From: Polaromonas sp. | Lineage (GTDB): Bacteria > Pseudomonadota > Gammaproteobacteria > Burkholderiales > Burkholderiaceae_C | DNA length: 64,000 nucleotides | Assembly: GCF_016185115.1 (NCBI RefSeq) | Contig: NZ_JACPOF010000004.1 | Coordinates: forward strand, 551,979 to 615,978 | Reading direction: 5' to 3' | Part shown: positions 10,321 to 18,121 of the stretch, piece after piece | Numbering within the stretch: position 1 is the first letter of the stretch | How the letters are laid out: each line of letters starts with the position of its first letter | The notes under the pieces: model-generated | Told to the model about the DNA's origin: nothing | Seen by the model: only the letters and a program-made list of their open reading frames with translations | The model's database searches: none | Program-made: the position numbers and the translations under genes

Positions 10321-11835
10321 ATGACTGATCCACTCCTGATTGCCAAAAACGCATCCACCACCTGCGAACTGCTACCCGGCCTGGCCAACCGCCACGGCCT
10401 GATTACCGGCGCCACAGGCACGGGCAAAACCGTCACACTTCAGACGCTCGCCGAAAACTTTTCGAAAATCGGGGTTCCGGTTTTTATGGCAGACGTCAAG
10501 GGCGACCTGACCGGTATCAGCCAGGCGGGTGCCATTGGCGACAAGATGGCGGCCATCCTGAAGGAGCGCGGCATCGGCACCCCCGAGTCGCTGGCCTGCC
10601 CGGCCATGCTGTGGGACGTGTTCGGCGAGCAAGGCCACCCTGTGCGCGCCACCATTTCCGACATGGGGCCCCTGCTGCTGGGTCGCATGCTGGACCTCAA
10701 CGACACCCAGGCTGGCGTCCTCAACCTGGTGTTCAAGATTGCCGATGACAACGGAATGTTGCTGCTTGACCTGAAAGACCTGCGCGCCATGCTGCAGTAT
10801 GTCGGGGATAACGCCAGTGAATTCACCACCAGATACGGGAACGTAAGCGCCGCCAGTGTGGGCGCCATACAGCGCGGCCTGATGCAGGTGGAAAGCCAGG
10901 GCGCCGACAGGTTCTTCGGCGAGCCCATGCTCAACATCAGTGACTTCATGCAGACCGTGGGCGGCAAGGGTGTGATCAACATCCTGACGGCAGACAAGCT
11001 GATGAATTCTCCACGCATGTACGCCACCTTCCTGTTGTGGATGCTGTCCGAGCTGTTTGAGCAACTGCCTGAAATCGGTGACCCTGAAAAGCCCAAACTT
11101 GTTTTCTTTTTCGACGAGGCGCATCTGCTTTTCAATGAAGCGCCTAAAGTGCTCCTGGAACGCATCGAACTTGTGGTCCGCCTTGTGCGTTCCAAAGGCG
11201 TCGGCGTGTATTTCGTCACCCAGAACCCGCTGGATATTCCGGACTCGGTGCTGGCCCAGCTAGGCAATCGTGTGCAGCATGCCCTGCGCGCATTCACGCC
11301 GCGCGACCAGAAAGCGGTTAAAGCAACGGCACAGACCATGCGGCAAAAACCGGGACTGGACATCGAAACAGCCATCACGGAACTCGCAGTGGGTGAAGCC
11401 CTGATCAGCCTGCTTGATGCAAAGGGGCGCCCCAGCGTGACCGAACGCGCCTATGTACTGCCCCCCGGCAGCCAGATTGGCCCCATCACCCCACAGCAAC
11501 GCCAGGCCCTGCTCCAGAATTCGCTGGTCGCAGGCGTCTACGAAAAAACCGTTGACCGCGAATCCGCTTACGAAAAACTCCAAGGCCGCGCAGTAGCAAG
11601 CGCCACGGCTGCGGGCTCCGCCCCCAACGGCGGCGCGGCGGGCCAAAGTGAATCAGGCGGTATTCTGGGTGGCCTGAACGACGTTCTGTTCGGCCACACC
11701 GGCCCGCGTGGTGCCAAATACGACGGACTGGCGCAAAGCATGGCCAAGTCGGCTGTCCGCACCATGGGGTCTACCGTGGGTCGCGAAATCATTCGCGGCG
11801 TACTGGGCGGAATTTTTGGCAGTAAAAAACGCTGA
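10321..11835 (+). CDS. HerA-like helicase/ATPase of the DUF853 (YjgR) family
   Basis: A 504-residue P-loop ATPase with Walker A GATGTGKT at residues 30-37, an early Asp-rich strand in FMADVKGDL, and Walker [11 protein letters not shown] near residues 262-271, plus the sensor-like [10 protein letters not shown]. This pattern is the YjgR/DUF853 branch of the HerA/FtsK superfamily, whose biological role is not established. The C-terminal 80 residues are Gly/Ala-rich and end in a short hydrophobic-basic tail. The start at 10321 ([10 protein letters not shown]) was preferred over upstream in-frame codons because family members start here. It stands alone, divergent from yebC, and the URC cluster follows after 122 bases. 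Confidence 0.85.
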   Translation: MTDPLLIAKNASTTCELLPGLANRHGLITGATGTGKTVTLQTLAENFSKIGVPVFMADVKGDLTGISQAGAIGDKMAAILKERGIGTPESLACPAMLWDVFGEQGHPVRATISDMGPLLLGRMLDLNDTQAGVLNLVFKIADDNGMLLLDLKDLRAMLQYVGDNASEFTTRYGNVSAASVGAIQRGLMQVESQGADRFFGEPMLNISDFMQTVGGKGVINILTADKLMNSPRMYATFLLWMLSELFEQLPEIGDPEKPKLVFFFDEAHLLFNEAPKVLLERIELVVRLVRSKGVGVYFVTQNPLDIPDSVLAQLGNRVQHALRAFTPRDQKAVKATAQTMRQKPGLDIETAITELAVGEALISLLDAKGRPSVTERAYVLPPGSQIGPITPQQRQALLQNSLVAGVYEKTVDRESAYEKLQGRAVASATAAGSAPNGGAAGQSESGGILGGLNDVLFGHTGPRGAKYDGLAQSMAKSAVRTMGSTVGREIIRGVLGGIFGSKKR

Positions 11836-11957
11836 GAATTTTGGCGCACGGCAAACGGGTCCTTCGTCCCCCTGTCGCAAATTAACGACCTTGAGAATCT
11901 AACGGGCTTGTCAATCACAAGCCTCGTCGCTACATTGGATTTTTTGAAGGATCCGCA

Positions 11958-13259
11958 ATGCCTGCCGAAGTTGCCGCCCCGTCCAGTGAGCCCGCAAAAA
12001 GCGCCTCCCATACCAACTCGCCAGCGCCCAGCCACATCAGGCTAACCTCACACGCCAGCGGTCACGGCGCCATACCCATCCACTGGGCGGCAGCCACCGC
12101 GGCAGCGCGTGGGCCTGTCGTCGGCACCACCACTACCCGCAGCCACCGCAATGTCATCGGCACGCATAGCGGCTCGTACAGCATTTACCGCGCCCTGGCG
12201 GTTGCCGCCGGCGCTTTGTCGCCACAGCACAAGGCCGATCTCACCAACACATCTCCCACCGACCTAATCGGCCCCTACCCTCAATGGAGCGAGCCCGGCC
12301 GCATCGTCGCCATGGACCCCTGGGGTGCTTCCGTCGCTGATGTTTTTGCCAATGAACTCGCCGCCGGCTACGACATTCGGCCCACTATCGCCGTGACCCA
12401 GGCCCACGTGATCCTGCCTGAGGTGATTGAAGCCCTGCAGTCCGGCCGCCTCAAGGCTGACGGCAAATATCTGACCGCAGGCGGCGCTGCCATGGTCACC
12501 AAGGTGGCCGTCGAACCCGTCTGGTACCTGCCCGAAGTCGCCAGGCGGTTCAACTGCACCGAGGCAGAATTGCGCCGCGTGCTGTTTGAAGAAACCGGCG
12601 GCATGTACCCCGAACTGGTCACCCGCAGCGACCTTGAAGTGTTCTTGCCGCCTATCGGCGGGCTGACGGCCTACATCTTCGGCAAGCCGCGCGATCTGGC
12701 CAATCCGGAGATTGAACTCACAGCCCGCGTGCACGATGAGTGCAACGGCTCTGATGTATTCGGCTCAGACATCTGCACCTGCCGCCCTTACCTCACCCAT
12801 GCCATTGAAGAATGCATTCAGGGCGCGCAACGCGGCGGCGTAGGTCTGGTGTCCTACTTTCGCAAGGAAGGCCGCGCCCTTGGGGAAGTCACGAAGTTCC
12901 TGGTCTACAACGCCCGCAAGCGCCAGCCTGGCGGCGACACGGCCGACCAGTATTTCAACCGCACGGAATGTGTGGCCGGCGTTCAGGACATGCGCTTCCA
13001 GGAACTGATGCCTGATGTCCTCAACTGGCTTGGCATACGCAAGATTCACCGCCTTGTCTCCATGAGCAACATGAAATACGACGCCATCACCCGCGCCGGT
13101 ATTGAGGTGGTTCAACGCGTGAACATTCCCGAACACATGATCCCTGCAGATGCGCAGGTCGAAATGGACGCCAAAATGGCTGCGGGCTATTTCACGCCCG
13201 GCGCAGTCCCCACGGCCGAGGAGCTCAAAAAAGCCAAAGGCCGGGAACTGGATGTCTGA
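11958..13259 (+). CDS. URC1-type GTP cyclohydrolase II family protein (predicted uracil catabolism)
   Basis: A 433-residue protein whose C-terminal half resembles RibA GTP cyclohydrolase II. The zinc ligands fit Cys262, Cys273 and Cys275 in RVHDECNGSD and SDICTC, with the same 11- and 2-residue spacing as in RibA; YFRKEGRALGE matches the RibA YHRQEGR block, and Arg346 in VQDMRF sits where the RibA nucleophilic Arg lies. The N-terminal 240 residues are not a RibB domain. Genes of this type next to DUF1688 and upp match yeast URC1, required for uracil catabolism in Lachancea kluyveri, rather than riboflavin synthesis. A ribosome binding site GAAGGA precedes the ATG. It overlaps the next gene by 8 bases. 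Ring opening of a uracil nucleotide is inferred, not shown. Confidence 0.85.
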   Translation: MPAEVAAPSSEPAKSASHTNSPAPSHIRLTSHASGHGAIPIHWAAATAAARGPVVGTTTTRSHRNVIGTHSGSYSIYRALAVAAGALSPQHKADLTNTSPTDLIGPYPQWSEPGRIVAMDPWGASVADVFANELAAGYDIRPTIAVTQAHVILPEVIEALQSGRLKADGKYLTAGGAAMVTKVAVEPVWYLPEVARRFNCTEAELRRVLFEETGGMYPELVTRSDLEVFLPPIGGLTAYIFGKPRDLANPEIELTARVHDECNGSDVFGSDICTCRPYLTHAIEECIQGAQRGGVGLVSYFRKEGRALGEVTKFLVYNARKRQPGGDTADQYFNRTECVAGVQDMRFQELMPDVLNWLGIRKIHRLVSMSNMKYDAITRAGIEVVQRVNIPEHMIPADAQVEMDAKMAAGYFTPGAVPTAEELKKAKGRELDV

Positions 13260-14487
13260 CCTTGCCAGCGCTGTAGCCGAGCTTCGCTCGACCCAGACCA
13301 TACGTCAGCGCGCCCAGGCCCTGCTTGCGCGCGCACGGCGCAATGAATCGGCCTATTTTTCGGTCAATGACGGGGCGTTGGTCACCGCCGCCACACTCGT
13401 TGCAGGGCTCACACAAGCACGCTACCCCGACCTGAAAATTCCGTATCACAGCCGCTGGAGGCACTTTGAAGCCGGCGGTGTGAACCGCAGCGGACAGCTC
13501 GACGCAGCGCTGGCAGGTGCCTCTTCCGCCGAAAAAGCCCGGGCCCGTATAGACCTCGCCCTGGTCAGCGTTTTGCTCGACGCAGGTGCCGGAACGGACT
13601 GGCGCTACAAGGAATACAGGGAGCAGAAGCCCCGCGCCGAATACACACGCTCCGAAGGCCTGGGCGTTGCCAGCTTTCACGCATTCATGTCAGGCGTGTT
13701 CTCCAGCGATGCCGGACATCCGCTTCAGGCCGATGCAAAAGGCCTGCAGGGCATCACAGCCGACGCACTGGCTCGCGCTTTCCAGGTCACGCCCGCCAAT
13801 CCGCTGATAGGTCTTGAAGGTCGCGCCGCGCTGCTCGGGCGGCTGGGCCAGGCCCTGGAAAACCAGCCAGAACTGTTCGGAAAGCCAGGCCGCCCGGGTC
13901 ATTTTTTCGACCTGCTCCCGAAAGGTGGCAAGACCATCCAGGCACACGATGTGTTGTCCGTACTGCTCATGGGACTGTCACCCATCTGGCCTGCGCAAAA
14001 CGCCATTGAAGGCGTTGCCCTCGGCGACTGTTGGCCGCTGGCTGCCGCCCGCAGCGACGCCGGGGGGCTCAGCGATGGCTGGATGCCCTTTCACAAGCTG
14101 TCTCAGTGGCTGACCTACTCCCTGATAGAACCATTCGAATGGGCCGGCATCAAAGTGCAGGGCCTGGACGCCCTCACCGGGCTGCCCGAATACCGCAACG
14201 GCGGGCTTTTTCTGGATGCCGGGGTTCTGCGCCTGAAAGACCCTGCTCACGCCACGCGCCTGCATGCGGCTGGCGATGAACTGATTGTCGAATGGCGCGC
14301 CCTGACGGTCGCACTTCTCGACGAACTCGCCCCGCTGGTGCGCCAACAGCTGGGGCTGACCGCCGGGCAAATGCCGCTGGCCTGCGTTCTGGAAGGTGGC
14401 ACCTGGGCTGCAGGCCGGGTTTTGGCGCAGCAGTTGCGTGGTGGCAAACCACCGTTAAACATCATCAGCGACGGTACCGTTTTTTAA
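13252..14487 (+). CDS. URC4/urg3 family protein (DUF1688)
   Basis: A 411-residue protein of the DUF1688 family, homologous to yeast URC4 and Aspergillus urg3, which are needed to use uracil as a nitrogen source but have no agreed biochemical reaction. The start was set at 13252 (MSDLASAVAELRS), 8 bases inside the end of the URC1-type gene; the longer frame upstream is a shadow. Recognisable stretches are FHAFMSGVFSS, GRPGHFFDLL, DCWPL and PFHKLSQWLTYSLIEPFEWAG, which are typical family landmarks. No signal peptide or membrane helix is seen, so it is cytoplasmic. Its overlap with the URC1-type gene and its 9-base gap to upp support one functional unit. Confidence 0.87.
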   Translation: MSDLASAVAELRSTQTIRQRAQALLARARRNESAYFSVNDGALVTAATLVAGLTQARYPDLKIPYHSRWRHFEAGGVNRSGQLDAALAGASSAEKARARIDLALVSVLLDAGAGTDWRYKEYREQKPRAEYTRSEGLGVASFHAFMSGVFSSDAGHPLQADAKGLQGITADALARAFQVTPANPLIGLEGRAALLGRLGQALENQPELFGKPGRPGHFFDLLPKGGKTIQAHDVLSVLLMGLSPIWPAQNAIEGVALGDCWPLAAARSDAGGLSDGWMPFHKLSQWLTYSLIEPFEWAGIKVQGLDALTGLPEYRNGGLFLDAGVLRLKDPAHATRLHAAGDELIVEWRALTVALLDELAPLVRQQLGLTAGQMPLACVLEGGTWAAGRVLAQQLRGGKPPLNIISDGTVF

Positions 14488-14496
14488 GAAATACAC

Positions 14497-15138
14497 ATGA
14501 CGACCTACAACGACAAAGTCCACCTCGTAGACCACCCGCTGGTCCAGCACAAACTCACGCTGATGCGCCGCAAGGACGCCTCAACCAACACCTTCCGCAC
14601 ACTGCTCAATGAAGTCAGCATGCTGATGGCCTATGAGGTCACGCGCGACATGCCCATGCAGGACATTGAGATCGAAACCCCGCTTGAGACCATGACCTCC
14701 AGGGTCATAGACGGCAAAAAACTTGTGTTTGTGTCCATCCTGCGCGCAGGCAATGGCATTCTCGAAGGGATGCTCAGCGTCGTTCCGGGTGCACGCGTCG
14801 GTCATGTCGGCCTGTACCGCGACCCCAAGACTCTGACGGCGGTCGAGTATTACTTCAAAATGCCGCAGGACATGGAAGCCCGCGATGTGGTCATTGTTGA
14901 CCCCATGCTGGCCACCGGCAATTCGGCTATTGCAGCCGTTGAGCGCCTCAAGGAACTGAACCCAAAGTCCATCAAGTTCGTCTGCCTGCTGACCTGCCCC
15001 GAAGGCATTGCCGCCATGCAGAACGCCCACCCCGATGTGCACATCTATACCGCAGCCATAGACCGCCAGCTCAACAGTCACGGCTATATCTTGCCCGGGC
15101 TGGGTGATGCCGGCGACCGTATTTTCGGTACCAAATAA
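14497..15138 (+). CDS. upp: Uracil phosphoribosyltransferase
   Basis: A 213-residue enzyme that converts uracil and phosphoribosyl pyrophosphate to UMP. The PRPP-binding motif is [10 protein letters not shown] (about residues 131-140), the substrate-side [15 protein letters not shown] segment and the C-terminal [17 protein letters not shown] uracil-binding region are all present. It lies 9 bases after the URC4 gene; in yeast the corresponding URC6 step (UPRT) feeds the URC pathway, so here UPRT may serve both salvage and catabolism. No transporter of the UraA type is in the window. Confidence 0.96.
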   Translation: MTTYNDKVHLVDHPLVQHKLTLMRRKDASTNTFRTLLNEVSMLMAYEVTRDMPMQDIEIETPLETMTSRVIDGKKLVFVSILRAGNGILEGMLSVVPGARVGHVGLYRDPKTLTAVEYYFKMPQDMEARDVVIVDPMLATGNSAIAAVERLKELNPKSIKFVCLLTCPEGIAAMQNAHPDVHIYTAAIDRQLNSHGYILPGLGDAGDRIFGTK

Positions 15139-15143
15139 TCGGT

Positions 15144-16100
15144 ATGGGCAAGCCCATCATCCATTCGGTTTTGCAAGTGACCAGCCTACTTCGTCGTGCA
15201 TGCTTTTGTGTGATGGCACTGGTCCTGAGTGCCTGTGCGAGCACCTCCCCGGGTGCACGGCTTGACAACACATCTCGCCTTGCAGTCGTGTCGGCCTTCG
15301 AACCCGAACTGACATTGCTGCTGGACAAGGTGCAAAACCCGGTCACCCACCAGATCAATGGCGTCAGCTTCACCACCGGCGTGCTTGAAGGCCAGCCCGT
15401 CGTGCTGTTCCTTTCGGGCATCAGCATGACCAACGCCACCATGAACACGCAATTGGTACTTGACCGCTTCAATATCAACGGCATCGTTTTGAGTGGCATT
15501 GCAGGCGGCGTCAACCCCGGCCTGCATATCGGCGATGTGTCTGTGCCCGTCCAATGGGGCCAGTACCTCGAAATTGCCATGTCACGCGAAACCGCGCCCG
15601 GCAAATTCACCCCGCCACCGCACATGGAAGCACCCATCTTCCCAGCCTTCGGGATGATTCAGCCGCGTACCGTCGAAACCCGTACCGCCGCCAACCCGAA
15701 GCTGGCGCGCAAGTTCTGGTTTGAAGCAGATCCAAAAATGCTGCAGGCAGCCCGCAGCCTGCGCAGTGTTGAACTCCTCAGCTGCAAGGCCAGCCAGTGC
15801 CTCACGCGCCAGCCTGAGCTGAGGGTGGGCGGCAACGGCGTGTCCGGTCAGGCCTTTGTCGACAACGCTGCCTTCCGGGAATACGCCTTCAAGACCTTCC
15901 AGGCCAATGTCCTCGACATGGAAACCGCAGCGGTCGGCATGGTCGCTTACAGCAATGGTGTGCCTTACATCGCCTTTCGTTCGCTGAGCGACCTTGCAGG
16001 CGGCGGTGAGGGGGCGAATGAGATGGGCACTTTCTTCAGCATTGCCGCAGACAACTCGGCCCGGGTGTTGCTCGCCTTCCTGGCAGCCTGGAAACCCTGA
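15144..16100 (+). CDS. Lipoprotein nucleosidase of the PNP/MTA nucleosidase superfamily
   Basis: A 318-residue protein with a bacterial lipobox: an N-terminal basic-hydrophobic segment ends in VLSACAS near residues 27-33, so Cys31 is the predicted lipidated residue and the enzyme should face the periplasm. The body is a phosphorylase-superfamily fold: GIAGGVNPGLHIGDV resembles the base-side loop, and VLDMETAAVGMVAYSNGVP plus FRSLSDLAGG match the ribose-binding Met-Glu and catalytic Ser-Asp motifs of MTA/SAH nucleosidases. It starts 5 bases after the upp stop and sits between upp and a cytosine deaminase, suggesting that it releases free bases from nucleosides outside the cytoplasm. The true substrate is unknown. 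Confidence 0.82.
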   Translation: MGKPIIHSVLQVTSLLRRACFCVMALVLSACASTSPGARLDNTSRLAVVSAFEPELTLLLDKVQNPVTHQINGVSFTTGVLEGQPVVLFLSGISMTNATMNTQLVLDRFNINGIVLSGIAGGVNPGLHIGDVSVPVQWGQYLEIAMSRETAPGKFTPPPHMEAPIFPAFGMIQPRTVETRTAANPKLARKFWFEADPKMLQAARSLRSVELLSCKASQCLTRQPELRVGGNGVSGQAFVDNAAFREYAFKTFQANVLDMETAAVGMVAYSNGVPYIAFRSLSDLAGGGEGANEMGTFFSIAADNSARVLLAFLAAWKP

Positions 16101-16130
16101 AACCGTATATGCCTATGAGGCGACACCAAC

Positions 16131-17408
16131 ATGCTTGATCTCCTCGTCACCAATGCCACCCTGCCCGACGGCCGTACAGGCATGTCAGTCGCTGTGCAGG
16201 CAGGCCGGATCACCGAAATCACCGCAGGGCTCGCTGCACCGGCACAAGAAACTGTCGATGCAGCAGGCTACCTGCTCAGCCCTCATTTTGTTGACCCGCA
16301 TTTCCACATGGACGCCACGCTCAGCTACGGCCTGCCGCGCGTCAACGAGAGCGGCACCCTGCTTGAAGGCATTGCCGTCTGGGGCGAACTCAAGCCCATG
16401 CTCAAGGCCGAAGCCATCATCGACCGCGCCCTGACCTACTGCGACTGGGCGGTTGCCAAGGGCCTGCTGGCGATTCGTACGCACGTGGATACCAGCGACC
16501 CCAGCCTGCTGGCCGTCGATGCGCTGCTGGAAGTTAAAGAGCGCGTTGCGCCCTATATCGACCTGCAGCTGGTCGCGTTTCCGCAAGACGGCGTACTGCG
16601 CATCAAGGGCGGCATGGACAACCTCAAGCGCGCACTCGACAGGGGCGTAGATATCGTCGGCGGCATTCCGCACTTCGAGCGCACCATGGCAGACGGCACC
16701 GCCAGCGTCGGGTTGCTGTGTGAACTGGCTGCCGGGCGTGGCCTGCCTGTAGACATGCACTGCGATGAATCCGACGACCCGCTCTCGCGCCACATCGAAA
16801 CCCTGGCGTTTGAAGCCAAGCGCCTCGGCCTGCAGGGCCGGGTCACCGGTTCGCACTGCACGTCCATGCACTCGATGGACAACTACTACGTGTCCAAGCT
16901 GCTGCCTCTGGTTGCAGAAAGCGGCGTCAGCGTGATTGCCAACCCGCTCATCAACATCATCCTGCAGGGCCGACACGACACCTACCCCAGGCGCCGCGGC
17001 ATGACCCGCGTGCCCGAACTGATGGCGGCAGGCGTCAATGTCGCGTTTGGCCACGACTGCGTCATGGACCCTTGGTACGGCATGGGGTCGGGCGACATGC
17101 TTGAGGTTGCCCACATGGGCCTGCATGTGGCGCAAATGACCAGCCAGAAAGGCATTCGAGCCTGTTTTGACGCGGTGACGGTGAATGCCGCAAAAGTCAT
17201 GCGCCTGACGGGATACGGACTGGAGCCGGGTTGTGACGCCAGCTTTGTATTGCTGCAGGCGCGTGATGCAGTTGAGGCGATTCGCCTGCGGGCCAATCGG
17301 CTCAGGGTCTACAAGCGTGGGCAGTTGCTGGCGCAAAGCGCTGCAGCAAGCTCTGCACTCTCACTGCCCGGCCGTCCGGGCAGCACCTCGTTCAGTACAT
17401 CCCTTTAG
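16131..17408 (+). CDS. codA: Cytosine deaminase-like amidohydrolase
   Basis: A 425-residue amidohydrolase closely resembling CodA, which deaminates cytosine to uracil. Metal ligands fit His57 and His59 in VDPHFHMD, His210 with the catalytic Glu213 in MHCDESDD, His242 in GSHCTSMHS and Asp309 in FGHDCVMDPWYG. The segment LQGRHDTYPRRRGMTRV is also typical of CodA. It would supply uracil to upp and to the URC genes just upstream, 30 bases after the nucleosidase. Related pyrimidine or guanidine-type deaminases share these motifs, so the exact substrate is likely but not certain. The last 25 residues are a Ser/Ala-rich tail. Confidence 0.88.
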   Translation: MLDLLVTNATLPDGRTGMSVAVQAGRITEITAGLAAPAQETVDAAGYLLSPHFVDPHFHMDATLSYGLPRVNESGTLLEGIAVWGELKPMLKAEAIIDRALTYCDWAVAKGLLAIRTHVDTSDPSLLAVDALLEVKERVAPYIDLQLVAFPQDGVLRIKGGMDNLKRALDRGVDIVGGIPHFERTMADGTASVGLLCELAAGRGLPVDMHCDESDDPLSRHIETLAFEAKRLGLQGRVTGSHCTSMHSMDNYYVSKLLPLVAESGVSVIANPLINIILQGRHDTYPRRRGMTRVPELMAAGVNVAFGHDCVMDPWYGMGSGDMLEVAHMGLHVAQMTSQKGIRACFDAVTVNAAKVMRLTGYGLEPGCDASFVLLQARDAVEAIRLRANRLRVYKRGQLLAQSAAASSALSLPGRPGSTSFSTSL

Positions 17409-17596
17409 CCCGCCAGGCTTGATGCAGGGAGGCTGGAGGCGGCGGCAGGTCATCCTGGAGCATATGAAAAACGGCGAAAGGACGGCCTACAAAGTGTTTC
17501 CGGGTGACTGGCCGTCGATAGAATCAAAAAAAAAGTATTCCGAAACTCCCCGTAGCCTGGTTACTTCAAGGCACCCAGCAACGCAGAAATAGCACC

Positions 17597-18064
17597 ATGA
17601 CAAGCTACTGGCTGATGAAATCCGAACCCTCCGAATGCTCGGTCGATGACGCGCTCGCGGCCAAAAATTCAACTGTGCCCTGGATCGGCGTACGCAACTA
17701 CCAGGCGCGCAATTTCATGCGCGACCACATGAAGCCAGGTGACGGCGTTCTGTTTTATCACTCGAGTTGTGAGGAGCCGGGCATCGTTGGCATCGCAGAG
17801 GTCGCGTCAACGTCCTACCCCGACCCGACCCAGTTTGATGCAAAGTCGCATTACCACGACCCCAAATCAAGACCCGAAGAACCGCGCTGGCACCTGGTGG
17901 ATGTGAGGGTGGTAAGGAAGACACGCAACCTTACCCTGTCTGAGCTGCGTACCACTCCCGCGCTTGAAGGCCTGACCATTCTCAAAAAGGGCAACCGGCT
18001 GTCAATTACCCCGGTCGAGCCACAGCACTGGCGGCAGATTTCCAAACTGCTGGACAAGCCCTGA
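17597..18064 (+). CDS. EVE domain-containing protein (thymocyte nuclear protein 1-like)
   Basis: A 155-residue single-domain EVE protein, recognised by the N-terminal YWLMKSEPSECSVDD, WIGVRNYQARNFMRDHM and VLFYHSSC segments and the HYHDPKS...PRWHLVDV block. EVE domains share the PUA-like fold and bind modified bases in DNA or RNA; bacterial stand-alone members are common and their function is open. It has its own 188-base upstream gap after the cytosine deaminase gene, so it is probably transcribed separately. The histidine kinase gene follows after 57 bases. Confidence 0.9.
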   Translation: MTSYWLMKSEPSECSVDDALAAKNSTVPWIGVRNYQARNFMRDHMKPGDGVLFYHSSCEEPGIVGIAEVASTSYPDPTQFDAKSHYHDPKSRPEEPRWHLVDVRVVRKTRNLTLSELRTTPALEGLTILKKGNRLSITPVEPQHWRQISKLLDKP

Positions 18065-18121
18065 GGAATTGATATCGTAAAAAATGCCGCGCAGAATTCA
18101 TCACACCACCATACTCCCGAT

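Noticed and set aside
11958..13259. Riboflavin pathway role (RibA) for the GTP cyclohydrolase II-like gene
   Set aside because: The neighbours are DUF1688, upp, nucleosidase and cytosine deaminase, no riboflavin gene is near, and the N-terminal half is not RibB.
16185..17336. 383-codon minus-strand open frame opposite the cytosine deaminase gene
   Set aside because: The plus-strand product has all CodA metal ligands; the opposite frame has none.
17464..17592. Possible 42-codon gene before the EVE gene (MKNGERTAYKVF...)
   Set aside because: A weak ribosome binding site is present, but it is short, has no recognisable similarity and may be the EVE leader.
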